From Acetobacterium woodii DSM 1030 (GTDB lineage Bacteria; Bacillota; Clostridia; Eubacteriales; Eubacteriaceae): 64,000 bases of DNA. The position numbers and the translations under genes were made by a program. Position 1 is the first letter of the stretch. Each line of letters begins with the position of its first letter. Below, one piece after another: positions 50,615-59,210 of this stretch. The notes under the pieces were generated by a model. That model was not told the origin of the DNA, searched no databases, and saw only the letters and a program-made list of their open reading frames with translations. The stretch lies in contig NC_016894.1 in the NCBI RefSeq assembly GCF_000247605.1, forward strand, positions 2,841,732 to 2,905,731. The letters are read 5' to 3'.

Positions 50615-52759
50615 CTAATACTTGTCCAAAATTGCAGGAATATCGACAATCAGGCTAATACTGCCATTGCCTAAAATTGTACAACCAGCAATACCGGCAT
50701 TCTGGATTGAATATCGGTTCAAATATTTAGGGATCGGTTTAACCACAATTTGATGCTTTTTAATTAGATCATCCATAAATAAGCAAGCAAATGTATCACC
50801 GGAATCAACTAACATCAAAATACCGTCTTCTATATTAGTCTCACATTTTTCATCTTCAAAGATATCATGTAGGCGAATTAGTGGATAACATACCCCACGG
50901 ATCATCACCATTTCATTTTTATCAGGATCAGTAATCAATTGACTGGTGGTAATTTTAAACGTCTCCCGAATATTACTGATGGGGATCTCATAAATATCCT
51001 CACCAACCAGAACTTCCATTCCCGAAATAATCGATAATGTCAGGGGGATTTTTAAGAAAATATTGGTTCCAGAACCTATTTCACTTTCAATTGAAATTGA
51101 ACCGCCAACTTTTTCAATATTCTTTTTAACAACATCCATGCCGACACCACGACCTGAAAACTCTGTCACAACTTCTTTCGTGGAAAATCCTGGTGCCATA
51201 ATCAGATTTAGTATTTCTTTTTCGGAGTACTCTTCCTCCGGCTTAATCAATAATTTCTTTTCCTTCGCTTTTTCCAGAATACCTGCCGGATCAAGACCTT
51301 TTCCATCATCACTGACCGAAATAATAATATCGCCGCCAACATTTTGGGCCGACAAGATTACCTTACCAACCGGATTTTTTCCGGCCGCAATCCGTTCTTC
51401 CTTATTTTCAAGGCCATGATCCATTGCATTTCTGACTAAATGCATCAGCGGGTCCGCAATCCCATCGATGATTGTTTTATCAACCTCGGTGCTTTCACCC
51501 ATGGTAATAAATTCAACTTCTTTTTTAAGCTTCTTGCCAACATCGCGAACAATCCGTTGCATTTTCTTAAATGTCCCAGCAATTGGAATCATTCGTATCG
51601 ACATGACGATGTCTTGAAGTTCATCGGTTAATTTCTGTAATTGAGTTGATGCTTTTTCAAAGCTTTCATCCCGTTCACCTTCCATCCCTACGCTGCCAAA
51701 AACCATCGATTCGGTGATCACAATTTCACCGATCAGGTTCATTAAGGTATCAAGCTTATTTAAATCAACACTGATAAGATTTTGAACGTTATTTTTTTGT
51801 TTGTTGGCATTTGGGTCTGGCACTTTTTCGGGCGCCTTTTTTGCAACTGTAACAACTTCCGGCTGCTCAACAACCTCAGTTTCCGATTCCTCAGCCTGTA
51901 AACAATCAACAAACTCAATACTTTTTACTGATAAAATCGACATCGCAATATTTTCGATGGTTTCCTTATTAGCAGTCGTTTCAAGATGACAATAAAAGCC
52001 ATTTTTTAAAATTATTCCGGCCGCTTCCGGATTATTATTCAACTGCTCCGGCTTCTTTTTTGATACTTTCCCAATGGACTCGAGTTTGTTAACCAACATA
52101 AACGCGCGAATATTCTCCATTTGAGAATCTTCTTTAAAACGCGTATGGATGCAATAGGTTTTTGGTTGTTCATCGCTTTGATTCGTTAAATCCGATGACA
52201 CTTCTGCAATTATTTCATCCGATTTGGCTTCAGCCAAACTGATATCATCAAAGCTGATTTCAGGTTCTGCTTTCTCAATCACTTCAGATTTAGTTTCATC
52301 TTCATCTGAAGTAGGATCAACTCCTTCTTTCGGTTTTTCTTGGGGTAAGCCTTTAATCCGATTAAGAAATGCGTCAGTTTCAGATATGAGTTCTTCGTTT
52401 TCATCTTGTAGCGTTTCATTATTTTGTATTTTTTCAACTTCACCTTTTAGGAAGGTTGAAAAATTGAGAACCAGATCCATCAAGTCCCCAAAATCCTCTT
52501 GTTTTATCCCATTCTCCCGGATAACAAAGAACAAATCCTCTAATTTATGGGCCGAATGTGCAAGCATGTCGAATTCCATCATTGCTGAAGACCCTTTTAT
52601 GGTATGCATAATCCGGAAGATTTCATTAATATCATCCGGAGTTAATTCCGCATTGTCTTCAGATTGAAGTAAAATTTCCTCTAATTGATCAAGCAGTGTT
52701 TCCGATTCAAAAATATACATTTCTAAAATCGAATCATTTCCAGAATCATAATTACTCAT
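50615..52759 (-). CDS. cheA: Chemotaxis histidine kinase CheA
   Basis: 714 residues: P1 HPt domain with the phosphorylated His52 in RIMHTIKGSSAMM, a long acidic linker, a P2-like domain, P3 dimerisation helices (LDTLMNLIGEIVITESM), P4 kinase with the N box HLVRNAMDHGLENKEER, G1 SDDGKGLDP and GRGVGMDVVKKN, and the CheW-like P5 domain. The ATG nine bases inside the longest frame is chosen because AAAGG then sits eight bases upstream. It is paired here with cheR; CheY, CheW and CheB lie elsewhere. Confidence 0.96.
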   Translation of the reverse strand: MSNYDSGNDSILEMYIFESETLLDQLEEILLQSEDNAELTPDDINEIFRIMHTIKGSSAMMEFDMLAHSAHKLEDLFFVIRENGIKQEDFGDLMDLVLNFSTFLKGEVEKIQNNETLQDENEELISETDAFLNRIKGLPQEKPKEGVDPTSDEDETKSEVIEKAEPEISFDDISLAEAKSDEIIAEVSSDLTNQSDEQPKTYCIHTRFKEDSQMENIRAFMLVNKLESIGKVSKKKPEQLNNNPEAAGIILKNGFYCHLETTANKETIENIAMSILSVKSIEFVDCLQAEESETEVVEQPEVVTVAKKAPEKVPDPNANKQKNNVQNLISVDLNKLDTLMNLIGEIVITESMVFGSVGMEGERDESFEKASTQLQKLTDELQDIVMSIRMIPIAGTFKKMQRIVRDVGKKLKKEVEFITMGESTEVDKTIIDGIADPLMHLVRNAMDHGLENKEERIAAGKNPVGKVILSAQNVGGDIIISVSDDGKGLDPAGILEKAKEKKLLIKPEEEYSEKEILNLIMAPGFSTKEVVTEFSGRGVGMDVVKKNIEKVGGSISIESEIGSGTNIFLKIPLTLSIISGMEVLVGEDIYEIPISNIRETFKITTSQLITDPDKNEMVMIRGVCYPLIRLHDIFEDEKCETNIEDGILMLVDSGDTFACLFMDDLIKKHQIVVKPIPKYLNRYSIQNAGIAGCTILGNGSISLIVDIPAILDKY

Positions 52760-53057
52760 TTTGTCCATCCTTTATATACACGAAATTTTTACCTTAATTT
52801 ATTATATCGGTTTTTTGTGCTAAATGCACTTCATTTTTCAAATTCAATTGTAATATACCCAAATTTCTATCATTTTATCAATCAAAATGATTCCGGCAAC
52901 CTAAAAATACCTCATTAATCTTTTCCATATTTATGATATCGACAAAATTAGCTGGATACTTTAGCGATTTGTCTCCAGTTGCCCCACTGATTCATCTTCT
53001 CTAAGTTTCTCTTAAATGATTGATTATCTTTTATGAATAAAGTATAATCTAAACTAA

Positions 53058-53084
53058 TTAACAAATAATAAGATTAGCCGATAA
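53058..53084 (+). promoter_or_regulatory. SigD (sigma-28) promoter of the ylqG/ylqH-like pair
   Basis: TTAA, 15 bases, then GCCGATAA (53077-53084), an exact match to the sigma-28 -10 box. It lies 37 bases before the TTG start. It is the only clear site in the divergent 361-base gap 52760-53120; on the minus side a TATAAT is present upstream of cheA without a convincing -35. Confidence 0.8.
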
Positions 53085-53120
53085 TATCTACAACACTTAT
53101 GATAGAAAGGAGCTCTCTAC

Positions 53121-54734
53121 TTGGATAGTATTAAAATCACCTCAACCGTATCGACCCCCAAAGTTAATGATATCCCCAGTAAACATACGCCAGGCGATTC
53201 AATTTTTGATATCAACAACCTTGATGAGGCCGTAAAAATTACCCCCGTTTCGGAAAACTATCAAAAAGAGAGTTTCCGTGAAACCCTGTTCCAAAACCTG
53301 CAAAAGGAAATTCTTAAGCCCCTGATGAACAGCACCACCGCTGAGGCTGATGCGCTGCGTAAGCTGGTGTTGATCTCGGAGCTTTTTGAGTCCTCCGCCA
53401 ATGCACTCCCCAAGGAACTACTGGACGGATTGTTTATCAACTCTCAAGATTTACTGAGTGAACTGATGTTACGGGATAAAACCGATTCTATTTTTAAAGG
53501 GACTTTTTTTGACAGTCTGCGAGCACTTGCTAAACTTGATGGATACCCTCAGTTAAAAGAGTCGATTGTTTCTATTCTGAGACATTATGACGCCTATGTC
53601 AACCGAAACAATACCCTTAATGGCATTTTTTTAGAAGCCAGTCGCCTGTTAATGACCCTACCTTCAAAAGAACGTGCCGTATTAGACCAGCAATTGGCTA
53701 ATCTCGAGGCCGTATTAAGCAAATCCACGCCCGAAGAATCCGATCTTGATAAACTGCTTAATCAAAATAATGCCGCAAATAAAAAAGGTCAAACCAGTCA
53801 GGAACTTCAAAACCTGATCAATTTAAAGGCGGCTCAAAATGGTAAACTAAGTAGTACCTCGGAACAACGGTTGTCACGGATCGAAGCGTTGTTAACCGCC
53901 AAAAATCTCAACTATCAGGAAATTCAACAGCTCTTGAAAAATGAAACCATTCCAGCCCTGCGCCAGATTTTGCAATCACAGGCCTATAGTGAAAAAACTT
54001 ATCAATCTGTTGCCACTATTATTGACCATATCGTCCGTTATGATAAAGGCAACCCGGAGCAGCTGGAAGCTGCGGTCTTGCGTTTTTCTCAGGCTTTAAA
54101 ACCGCTATCCAGTTTAACGGATAACGAAATTGTTGATATGAAAAACCAACTCTTTTTGCATGCCAAAGAAGCTGAAATTCTATCGGATCGATTAGAATCT
54201 TCACCTAAAAATGCCAGCGATATTGATAAGGTTTCCCTTTCCCAACTGCTGGAAAAGGCACTCGACGATAACAATTCCAATAAAATTATCAACTCCGCTC
54301 AGTCACTGTTGCAAACCATGGTGCGAAATGAAAGCCCGATTTTTACCTTGATGCATTTTTTAATTCCGCTACGGTTTCTGGATGAAAATTCCTATGGCGA
54401 ATTTTTTGTCGATAAAGATCCTACGGCCAAAAAAGGCGAGAAAGGCTCTTCTGAAGAAGCCACTGATATCTTTTTTACCATTCAATCGGATCGTTACGGC
54501 AACTTTGAAGTAGAATTGTTGGCGCGCGATAAAAAAATCACACTCAACATCAAATCTCCGGCACCGCTAGTCGATATTTTAAAATCAACCAAGGAACAGC
54601 TAAAAACGATTGTTGAAGAACAAGGTTATTCGCTTGCCGGGTATGGCGTCGGCGAATATTTAGAAAGCCAGACCATCCTGCAACGGTTTCCCAAATTGGC
54701 ATTCAGAAAGGTAGGCCTCGATGTCTCCATCTAA
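53121..54734 (+). CDS. YlqG/FliK-like flagellar protein
   Basis: 537 residues, largely helical and low in conservation, rich in Ser, Asn and Lys. The C-terminal 100 residues (DIFFTIQSDRYGNFEVELLA then KKITLNIKSPAPLVDILK) resemble the FliK C-terminal (hook length control) domain. It is followed by an FlhB C-terminal-like gene, as YlqG is by YlqH in Bacillus. A TTG start with AAAGGAG is used. A SigD promoter precedes it, supporting a motility role. Function is unproven. Confidence 0.72.
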   Translation: MDSIKITSTVSTPKVNDIPSKHTPGDSIFDINNLDEAVKITPVSENYQKESFRETLFQNLQKEILKPLMNSTTAEADALRKLVLISELFESSANALPKELLDGLFINSQDLLSELMLRDKTDSIFKGTFFDSLRALAKLDGYPQLKESIVSILRHYDAYVNRNNTLNGIFLEASRLLMTLPSKERAVLDQQLANLEAVLSKSTPEESDLDKLLNQNNAANKKGQTSQELQNLINLKAAQNGKLSSTSEQRLSRIEALLTAKNLNYQEIQQLLKNETIPALRQILQSQAYSEKTYQSVATIIDHIVRYDKGNPEQLEAAVLRFSQALKPLSSLTDNEIVDMKNQLFLHAKEAEILSDRLESSPKNASDIDKVSLSQLLEKALDDNNSNKIINSAQSLLQTMVRNESPIFTLMHFLIPLRFLDENSYGEFFVDKDPTAKKGEKGSSEEATDIFFTIQSDRYGNFEVELLARDKKITLNIKSPAPLVDILKSTKEQLKTIVEEQGYSLAGYGVGEYLESQTILQRFPKLAFRKVGLDVSI

Positions 54735-55071
54735 CGATAAAAAAACAAAGGCCGTCCATATTCAGGACGGCCAGATAAAAAATAATAACAACAACGATAC
54801 AACTAATCCCGATAAACCACTCAAGGTAACTGCCCTACGCTATGATCCCGAAAAAAACAATTCGCCAGTGATTGTTGCGGCCGGTACTGGTTTTGTCGCC
54901 CAAAATATCTTAAACGTCGCTGAGGAAAACGGCATTCCCATCTATCACGATGATTCTGCCGCAACCCTGCTTTCCAAGCTCCAGATGGGTCAGGAAATCC
55001 CTCCTGAGCTGTTTCAGATTGTGGTGAATATTTATGTATCACTGCTGAATTTAGCAGAGGAGAATGATTGA
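54721..55071 (+). CDS. FlhB C-terminal-domain-like protein (YlqH/FlhX type)
   Basis: 116 residues. The last 80 (KVTALRYDPEKNNSPVIVAA, VAEENGIPIYHDDSAATLLS, LQMGQEIPPELFQIVVNIY) match the cytosolic tail of the flagellar export switch FlhB, without its membrane part. The autocleavage NPTH motif is replaced (ALRYDPE). Such free-standing FlhX/YlqH proteins can substitute for the FlhB tail. The ATG overlaps the preceding gene by 14 bases. Confidence 0.85.
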   Translation: MSPSNDKKTKAVHIQDGQIKNNNNNDTTNPDKPLKVTALRYDPEKNNSPVIVAAGTGFVAQNILNVAEENGIPIYHDDSAATLLSKLQMGQEIPPELFQIVVNIYVSLLNLAEEND

Positions 55072-55211
55072 GTATTCCGCTGATTTATGATTCTTCCGCA
55101 TTATCACGTTTATTTCAAAATCCAAGCCAACAAGATCACATTATTGCTGAAATCCGATTTAATAAAAGTTCGAAAAATGGAAATTTGCGTATGAACCCCG
55201 CCACTCCGTAA
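55068..55211 (+). pseudogene. Truncated third gene of the ylqG/ylqH operon (unknown)
   Basis: A TTG start overlaps the ylqH-like stop, with GAGGAG a few bases upstream, and opens a 47-codon frame beginning SIPLIYDSSALSRLFQNPSQ. The first 37 codons look like ordinary coding sequence; then the frame ends within DNA that precedes the ISL3 element. I do not recognise the product. The likely cause is disruption by the mobile DNA that begins shortly downstream. The DNA to 55322 holds no other gene. Confidence 0.45.
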
Positions 55212-55322
55212 TATCCAATCCCTAACAGTGACTATCTGCATCAGCCGGAAGTTCTTGAAAAATATCTTCCATGATCTCAGGAATTGCCCGTGGTATGCAG
55301 ACTCAATCATAACTACAAAAAA

Positions 55323-55344
55323 TGCCTCAAAAGATGACGTATAG
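55323..55344 (+). repeat. Left outer inverted repeat around the ISL3 element
   Basis: 22 bases (TGCCTCAAAAGATGACGTAT plus AG) are exactly repeated in inverted orientation at 57209-57230. Beyond it TGAATATTTCGG recurs imperfectly in the right flank. Confidence 0.9.
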
Positions 55345-55392
55345 TAGGTTTGAATATTTCGGCTGAAAAAACCAGCCAGTCCGGAGGTTCGT

Positions 55393-57170
55393 GGTTCTTC
55401 CGCAAAAATCCGTTATCCAGTCTTTGAATGTGGATCATACATCAATTTTGCCGTCAATAATTGTTGACCACATCGACCATACATGGTTCGTTTTATCATT
55501 TTGAGCTTGTTGTTGATCCCTTCCACAAACCCGTTTGACAAATCACTTACAACAGCATTTTCAATTGCTTCAAAATCTTTTTCCAGATCGGTTGCAAATA
55601 TTGCCAGCGGCTTCAGCTCAGATTCTTTATATCGATCAATGAACAGATACAGCTGGGGCAGGCTTTTTTTTTGAAAATCTGACGAAATTCCTTGATGCAT
55701 TTGTAGAGCTTGCAAATAACCGGATAATTCACCATCAGAAAGTCACGGTGTTTGGGCGAAATATCTTCACTCATCCAGAGAAATCGAAAGATTTCTCTCC
55801 GGGACAGATGGTCAAATTTATTTAACTGTTTCTTTCGTTCGATAGCTTCAATTGAGGAGCTTCTGTTAACAGCAATTTCAATACCCTGGATCTGAATCAC
55901 CTTATTCATGTAATCATAGGCGGCAGTCATTTTTCCCGGATAACCCTGTTTTATAATCTCACGATAAATGTCCTTACGAATCATCCCAGCACTCAGTGAT
56001 TTTACAATGTAATCATAATAGCGATCCGCACAGCTCTGTGGTTCCCGACAACATAACGAATCAAAATCTCCGTTCATATAATTACGAACAGTCTTGCGAC
56101 TGCAATGGAGGAACTTTGCCGTTTGGTTGATGCTGAAACCGGCACTGATATACTCTTTAACTGCGTTATACAGCTGAATGCGCTTTTCATCATATTTGAG
56201 CATTTTTTTAAAACAATCATTTTTTTTTAGAACCTTCCTTCGCTGTTTGATTTACTTCTGGTGATTGAAAATCGGCCGGAATCTGATCAATCGGTATTTT
56301 TATATCCGCTGGCACAGCTGATTTGAGTACGTTCTGAATGACCTCCAGCAGATTCTGATGAAGATGGAACCGGTCAGCAATCTGCATAGCGTCAGGGAGG
56401 ATTTCCCCAATGGCGGAAGCATATGCTCCAGCCCTGTCTCTGGTGATGCGCTTGACCTGTTTGTTCTGCCGCAGCCAGACCTTGAGCGTATTGCTGTCAC
56501 GACCATCAAGAATGGCAACCGGTTTGTGCGTGGCTTCGTCAACAATTACCGTTCCGTATCGGCATCTTTTCTTGAAAGCAAAATCGTCGATACCGATTGT
56601 TTCACCACAAACTGGAGGTGGCTGATCTTCATAGCGTTCTGTCAGAAAGCGGATCACGCTGTCGCCGCTGATATAGAGGTTCATCGCCTGGCAGATCCGT
56701 GCGCACCCTTCACAACTGGTTTCCATTGCCAGCATACAGATGAAATCTTCGCAGCGTTGTGTCATTCTTCTGTTGGCATTGAGAAAATCATTAAATGTTT
56801 CGGCAACGGTTTGAACTGGGCATGCTTCATTGTCGCATACGTACTCATGGGCTTTAATCCGGAGTTGTACATTTTTTCCCAATATGGGAAGATCCTGAAC
56901 TTTTCTTGTATAGGTGCCGTGATAATGCTTAAGTGTCTAGTGGCACCTGGGACAGACACAGGTGTGGGTTACAGATTTCATATGAATAATGATTTTATCA
57001 TCAGTCTCAATTACTTCCGTGATCTTTAAAACATCGGATGGAAAGTAATGATCCAAAATCAGTGTGTTTGCTGATTCCATTTTTACCACCTTTTCTTTCT
57101 ATTTGATGTCTTTATTATATCACTTCAGGTTTAATAAATCGTTTAGTAAACGGCTTTTTACGGAAGAACC
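55393..57170 (-). mobile_element. ISL3-family insertion sequence (degenerate)
   Basis: A 1778-base element. Terminal inverted repeats GGTTCTTCCGCAAAAATCCG (from 55393) and GGTTCTTCCGTAAAAAGCCG (reading in from 57170) match at 18 of 20 bases and start GGTTCTTCCG, as in ISL3 elements. It carries one broken transposase gene. I found no 8-base target duplication next to these ends; a second pair of inverted repeats lies 38-70 bases outside. It separates the motility genes from the polysaccharide cluster. Confidence 0.85.
55413..57080 (-). pseudogene. ISL3-family transposase, broken in three places
   Basis: A 556-codon reading spans the IS. N-terminal zinc-finger region (CVCPRCH) is interrupted by a TAG at 56937-56939. 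The catalytic DDE part follows (GIDDFAFKKRCRYGTVIVD; DRAGAYASAIGEILPDAMQI; HLHQNLLE), then an internal helix-turn-helix block ([20 protein letters not shown]), and the C-terminal FVEGINNKLKMIKRTMYG with the last acidic residue. The frame shifts at two A9 runs (about 56218-56230 and 55662-55671), in opposite directions, so the outer parts share a frame and the middle does not. AAAGGTGG precedes the ATG. Probably inactive. Confidence 0.85.
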
Positions 57171-57208
57171 AGATTTAACCGAAATACTCAAGGTTTGGAC
57201 CCAACTTG

Positions 57209-57230
57209 CTATACGTCATCTTTTGAGGCA
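57209..57230 (-). repeat. Right outer inverted repeat around the ISL3 element
   Basis: An exact 22-base inverse copy of 55323-55344. The stretch between it and the IS end repeats the left flank only in part (AGTATTTCGG against GAATATTTCGG). Confidence 0.9.
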
Positions 57231-57264
57231 CTTACACGCTGTCAGGCACTAGCTCATTGCTAGG

Positions 57265-58017
57265 TTATCCTATAACTGCATAAGATACATACGGATCAAA
57301 GAAAAATCTTTTTATTTCCAAGTTTTTAATTCCAAGAACTTCATCTACGGCTTTTGTTTCTCCTGGAAATGTTTTTGCATTTAGTTCATCAAATGCAATA
57401 ATTGCACCTTTTGGCATATGAGGAACAAATATTTGCAACGCTTTTTTTGTAGGTTCGTATAGATCTAAATCCAAGTATAAAAGACTGATTACAGTATGAG
57501 GATTTTCTTCAATGTATTTTTCAGCAGTTTGACATAAATCTCCCTGAACTAATTCAACTTTAGGAATTTGGTTAATCGCTCTATTAATATCATAAACTTT
57601 GATCGCTTCAACGATTTCATTAAAAGAACTTCCTTTCATTCCCCCAATCTTCAAGTTTCCACTAATTCCAGTTTCAACATCGTTACCATGTATACTCGGA
57701 AATCCTTCGAAAGTGTCAAATCCTACAACCTTTCTCGTATGATTGACCGGTTCAAATATGCTACTTAATTTAGCCCATGTCAAAAGCCCATTTCCATGAA
57801 AAACACCACATTCAATAATTGAACCATTTACTTTAATTATCTTCTGAAATAATTCATACTTTGTAAGAAATTTAGCAATGCTTTGTCTTGATGCGTATTT
57901 TCCAAAACTCTCTATTTTCTCAATTAAATCAATATTTTCATTCGCGAAAAGCTTTTCTATTTCTTTAAATTGATTCAAATCCTCTTTATTCTGATATTTT
58001 TTTTCTTTACTAATCAT
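57265..58017 (-). CDS. TylF/MycF-family sugar O-methyltransferase
   Basis: A 250-residue SAM-dependent methyltransferase. Marks: SIIECGVFHGNGLLTWAKL (SAM loop), VVGFDTFEGFPSIHG, VELVQGDLCQTAEKYI, LLYLDLDLYEPTKKAL and IIAFDELNAKTFPGET, the metal-dependent TylF/macrocin-type signature. These methylate hydroxyls of deoxysugars or polyketide sugars. As last gene of the CDP-sugar cluster, it probably methylates a sugar of the surface glycan. Confidence 0.85.
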   Translation of the reverse strand: MISKEKKYQNKEDLNQFKEIEKLFANENIDLIEKIESFGKYASRQSIAKFLTKYELFQKIIKVNGSIIECGVFHGNGLLTWAKLSSIFEPVNHTRKVVGFDTFEGFPSIHGNDVETGISGNLKIGGMKGSSFNEIVEAIKVYDINRAINQIPKVELVQGDLCQTAEKYIEENPHTVISLLYLDLDLYEPTKKALQIFVPHMPKGAIIAFDELNAKTFPGETKAVDEVLGIKNLEIKRFFFDPYVSYAVIG

Positions 58018-58031
58018 AAGTCATATTACTC

Positions 58032-59138
58032 CTACTCATTTTTCCATTCAGGCGAGAATTCTTTTCCTATTTGTATAAATGATTCTTTGTTGTTCCAATT
58101 TGCAAAAGATGATTGATAACAGTTTTTGCACGAATTGTCCATTAAATTATTATTATTCACCCTTTTTCTAAAATCGACATATTCTTTTGAATTCCACATT
58201 TTATCAAAATCATCGTAATCATTAATATTAAACAGTTTCATCGGTGTTGACATGCAAGGTCTTACATAACCGTCTGATCCTAAGAAAAAATCTCGCCAAG
58301 CTACAAAACACTTCTTATGATAATTATTTTCAGCAATATCTTCACCTTGTATATGAGGTAATTTTATACTGATATCTAATTTATCCGCTAATTCCGTAGC
58401 TTGTGTAAAAATCCTACTGATATCTAACTCGGAATTATATAGAGATTCATGCAACATTCTTTCGTTAAATATTGTCATATAAACAACTTTTAGTTCTTGT
58501 AAACCTATCTTCTTCGTAAGTCTTACCATATCTGGAATTTGATGAAGATTCGATTTCATCGCTGTAAAAACGAAATTAATGTATGGTTTATCAGTATTTC
58601 TTTCTTTTTTTTCTTTAACAATTTCTTTCAACGAATTAATGATTTTATCAAAATCTGATCCTACCCTAATTTTACTATTACTCTCCGCATCTGCACCATC
58701 TAAACTAACTGCAATTAAATCAACATTATAGTCAAACAACGCTGATTTAATCTCATCAAGCTTCATTCCATTTGTACAAAAATACTTTCTAACATTATAC
58801 TTATCCATTTTTTCTAATATTTTTATGAATTTAGGATGCACTGTAGGTTCACCCCACCCCATGAGCGTCACTTCTTCAACATGTTTTAATACTGAATTGA
58901 ATTTTTCCATCCAATCGAGATCGAATACAGTTGGCTCAAATTCTGCATCATTTCTACCACACATAACACAACTTAGATTACATAAGTTTGTTAATTCAAA
59001 TACCAATCTTCTCGGATATGAATTCAACACTTCTTTATCATCATTAATCTCAGAAATATTTAACTTACTGTTCTTGTTTTGGATTTCATTCATATTGTTT
59101 GACTTAAATAATTCCAAAGTTTTAGCTCTTAAAACCAT
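58032..59138 (-). CDS. Radical SAM/SPASM-domain protein
   Basis: A 368-residue enzyme. The radical SAM cluster motif is CNLSCVMC (residues about 53-60) in FELTNLCNLSCVMCGRND, with GWGEPTVHPKFIKILE as the GxGEP motif. A C-terminal SPASM region carries cysteines (KCFVAWRDFFLGSDGYVRPC, then CKNCYQ). Related enzymes modify peptides or sugars; the substrate here is unknown, and the location within a glycan cluster favours a sugar or lipid-carrier substrate. The ATG is chosen over a TTG nine bases earlier that lies too near AAAGG. Confidence 0.85.
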   Translation of the reverse strand: MVLRAKTLELFKSNNMNEIQNKNSKLNISEINDDKEVLNSYPRRLVFELTNLCNLSCVMCGRNDAEFEPTVFDLDWMEKFNSVLKHVEEVTLMGWGEPTVHPKFIKILEKMDKYNVRKYFCTNGMKLDEIKSALFDYNVDLIAVSLDGADAESNSKIRVGSDFDKIINSLKEIVKEKKERNTDKPYINFVFTAMKSNLHQIPDMVRLTKKIGLQELKVVYMTIFNERMLHESLYNSELDISRIFTQATELADKLDISIKLPHIQGEDIAENNYHKKCFVAWRDFFLGSDGYVRPCMSTPMKLFNINDYDDFDKMWNSKEYVDFRKRVNNNNLMDNSCKNCYQSSFANWNNKESFIQIGKEFSPEWKNE

Positions 59139-59210
59139 ATTGTTCAAAACCTTTCAATTTTAATATTATATAAATAAAAACTAATTCATTTTTAATCCCC
59201 AAATTTAACT

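Noticed and set aside
56358-57029. Plus-strand 223-codon open frame in the IS
   Set aside because: Antisense to the transposase, whose catalytic motifs are read on the minus strand.
57064-57252. Plus-strand 62-codon frame across the right end of the IS
   Set aside because: It crosses the terminal inverted repeat and the outer repeat and has no start signal.
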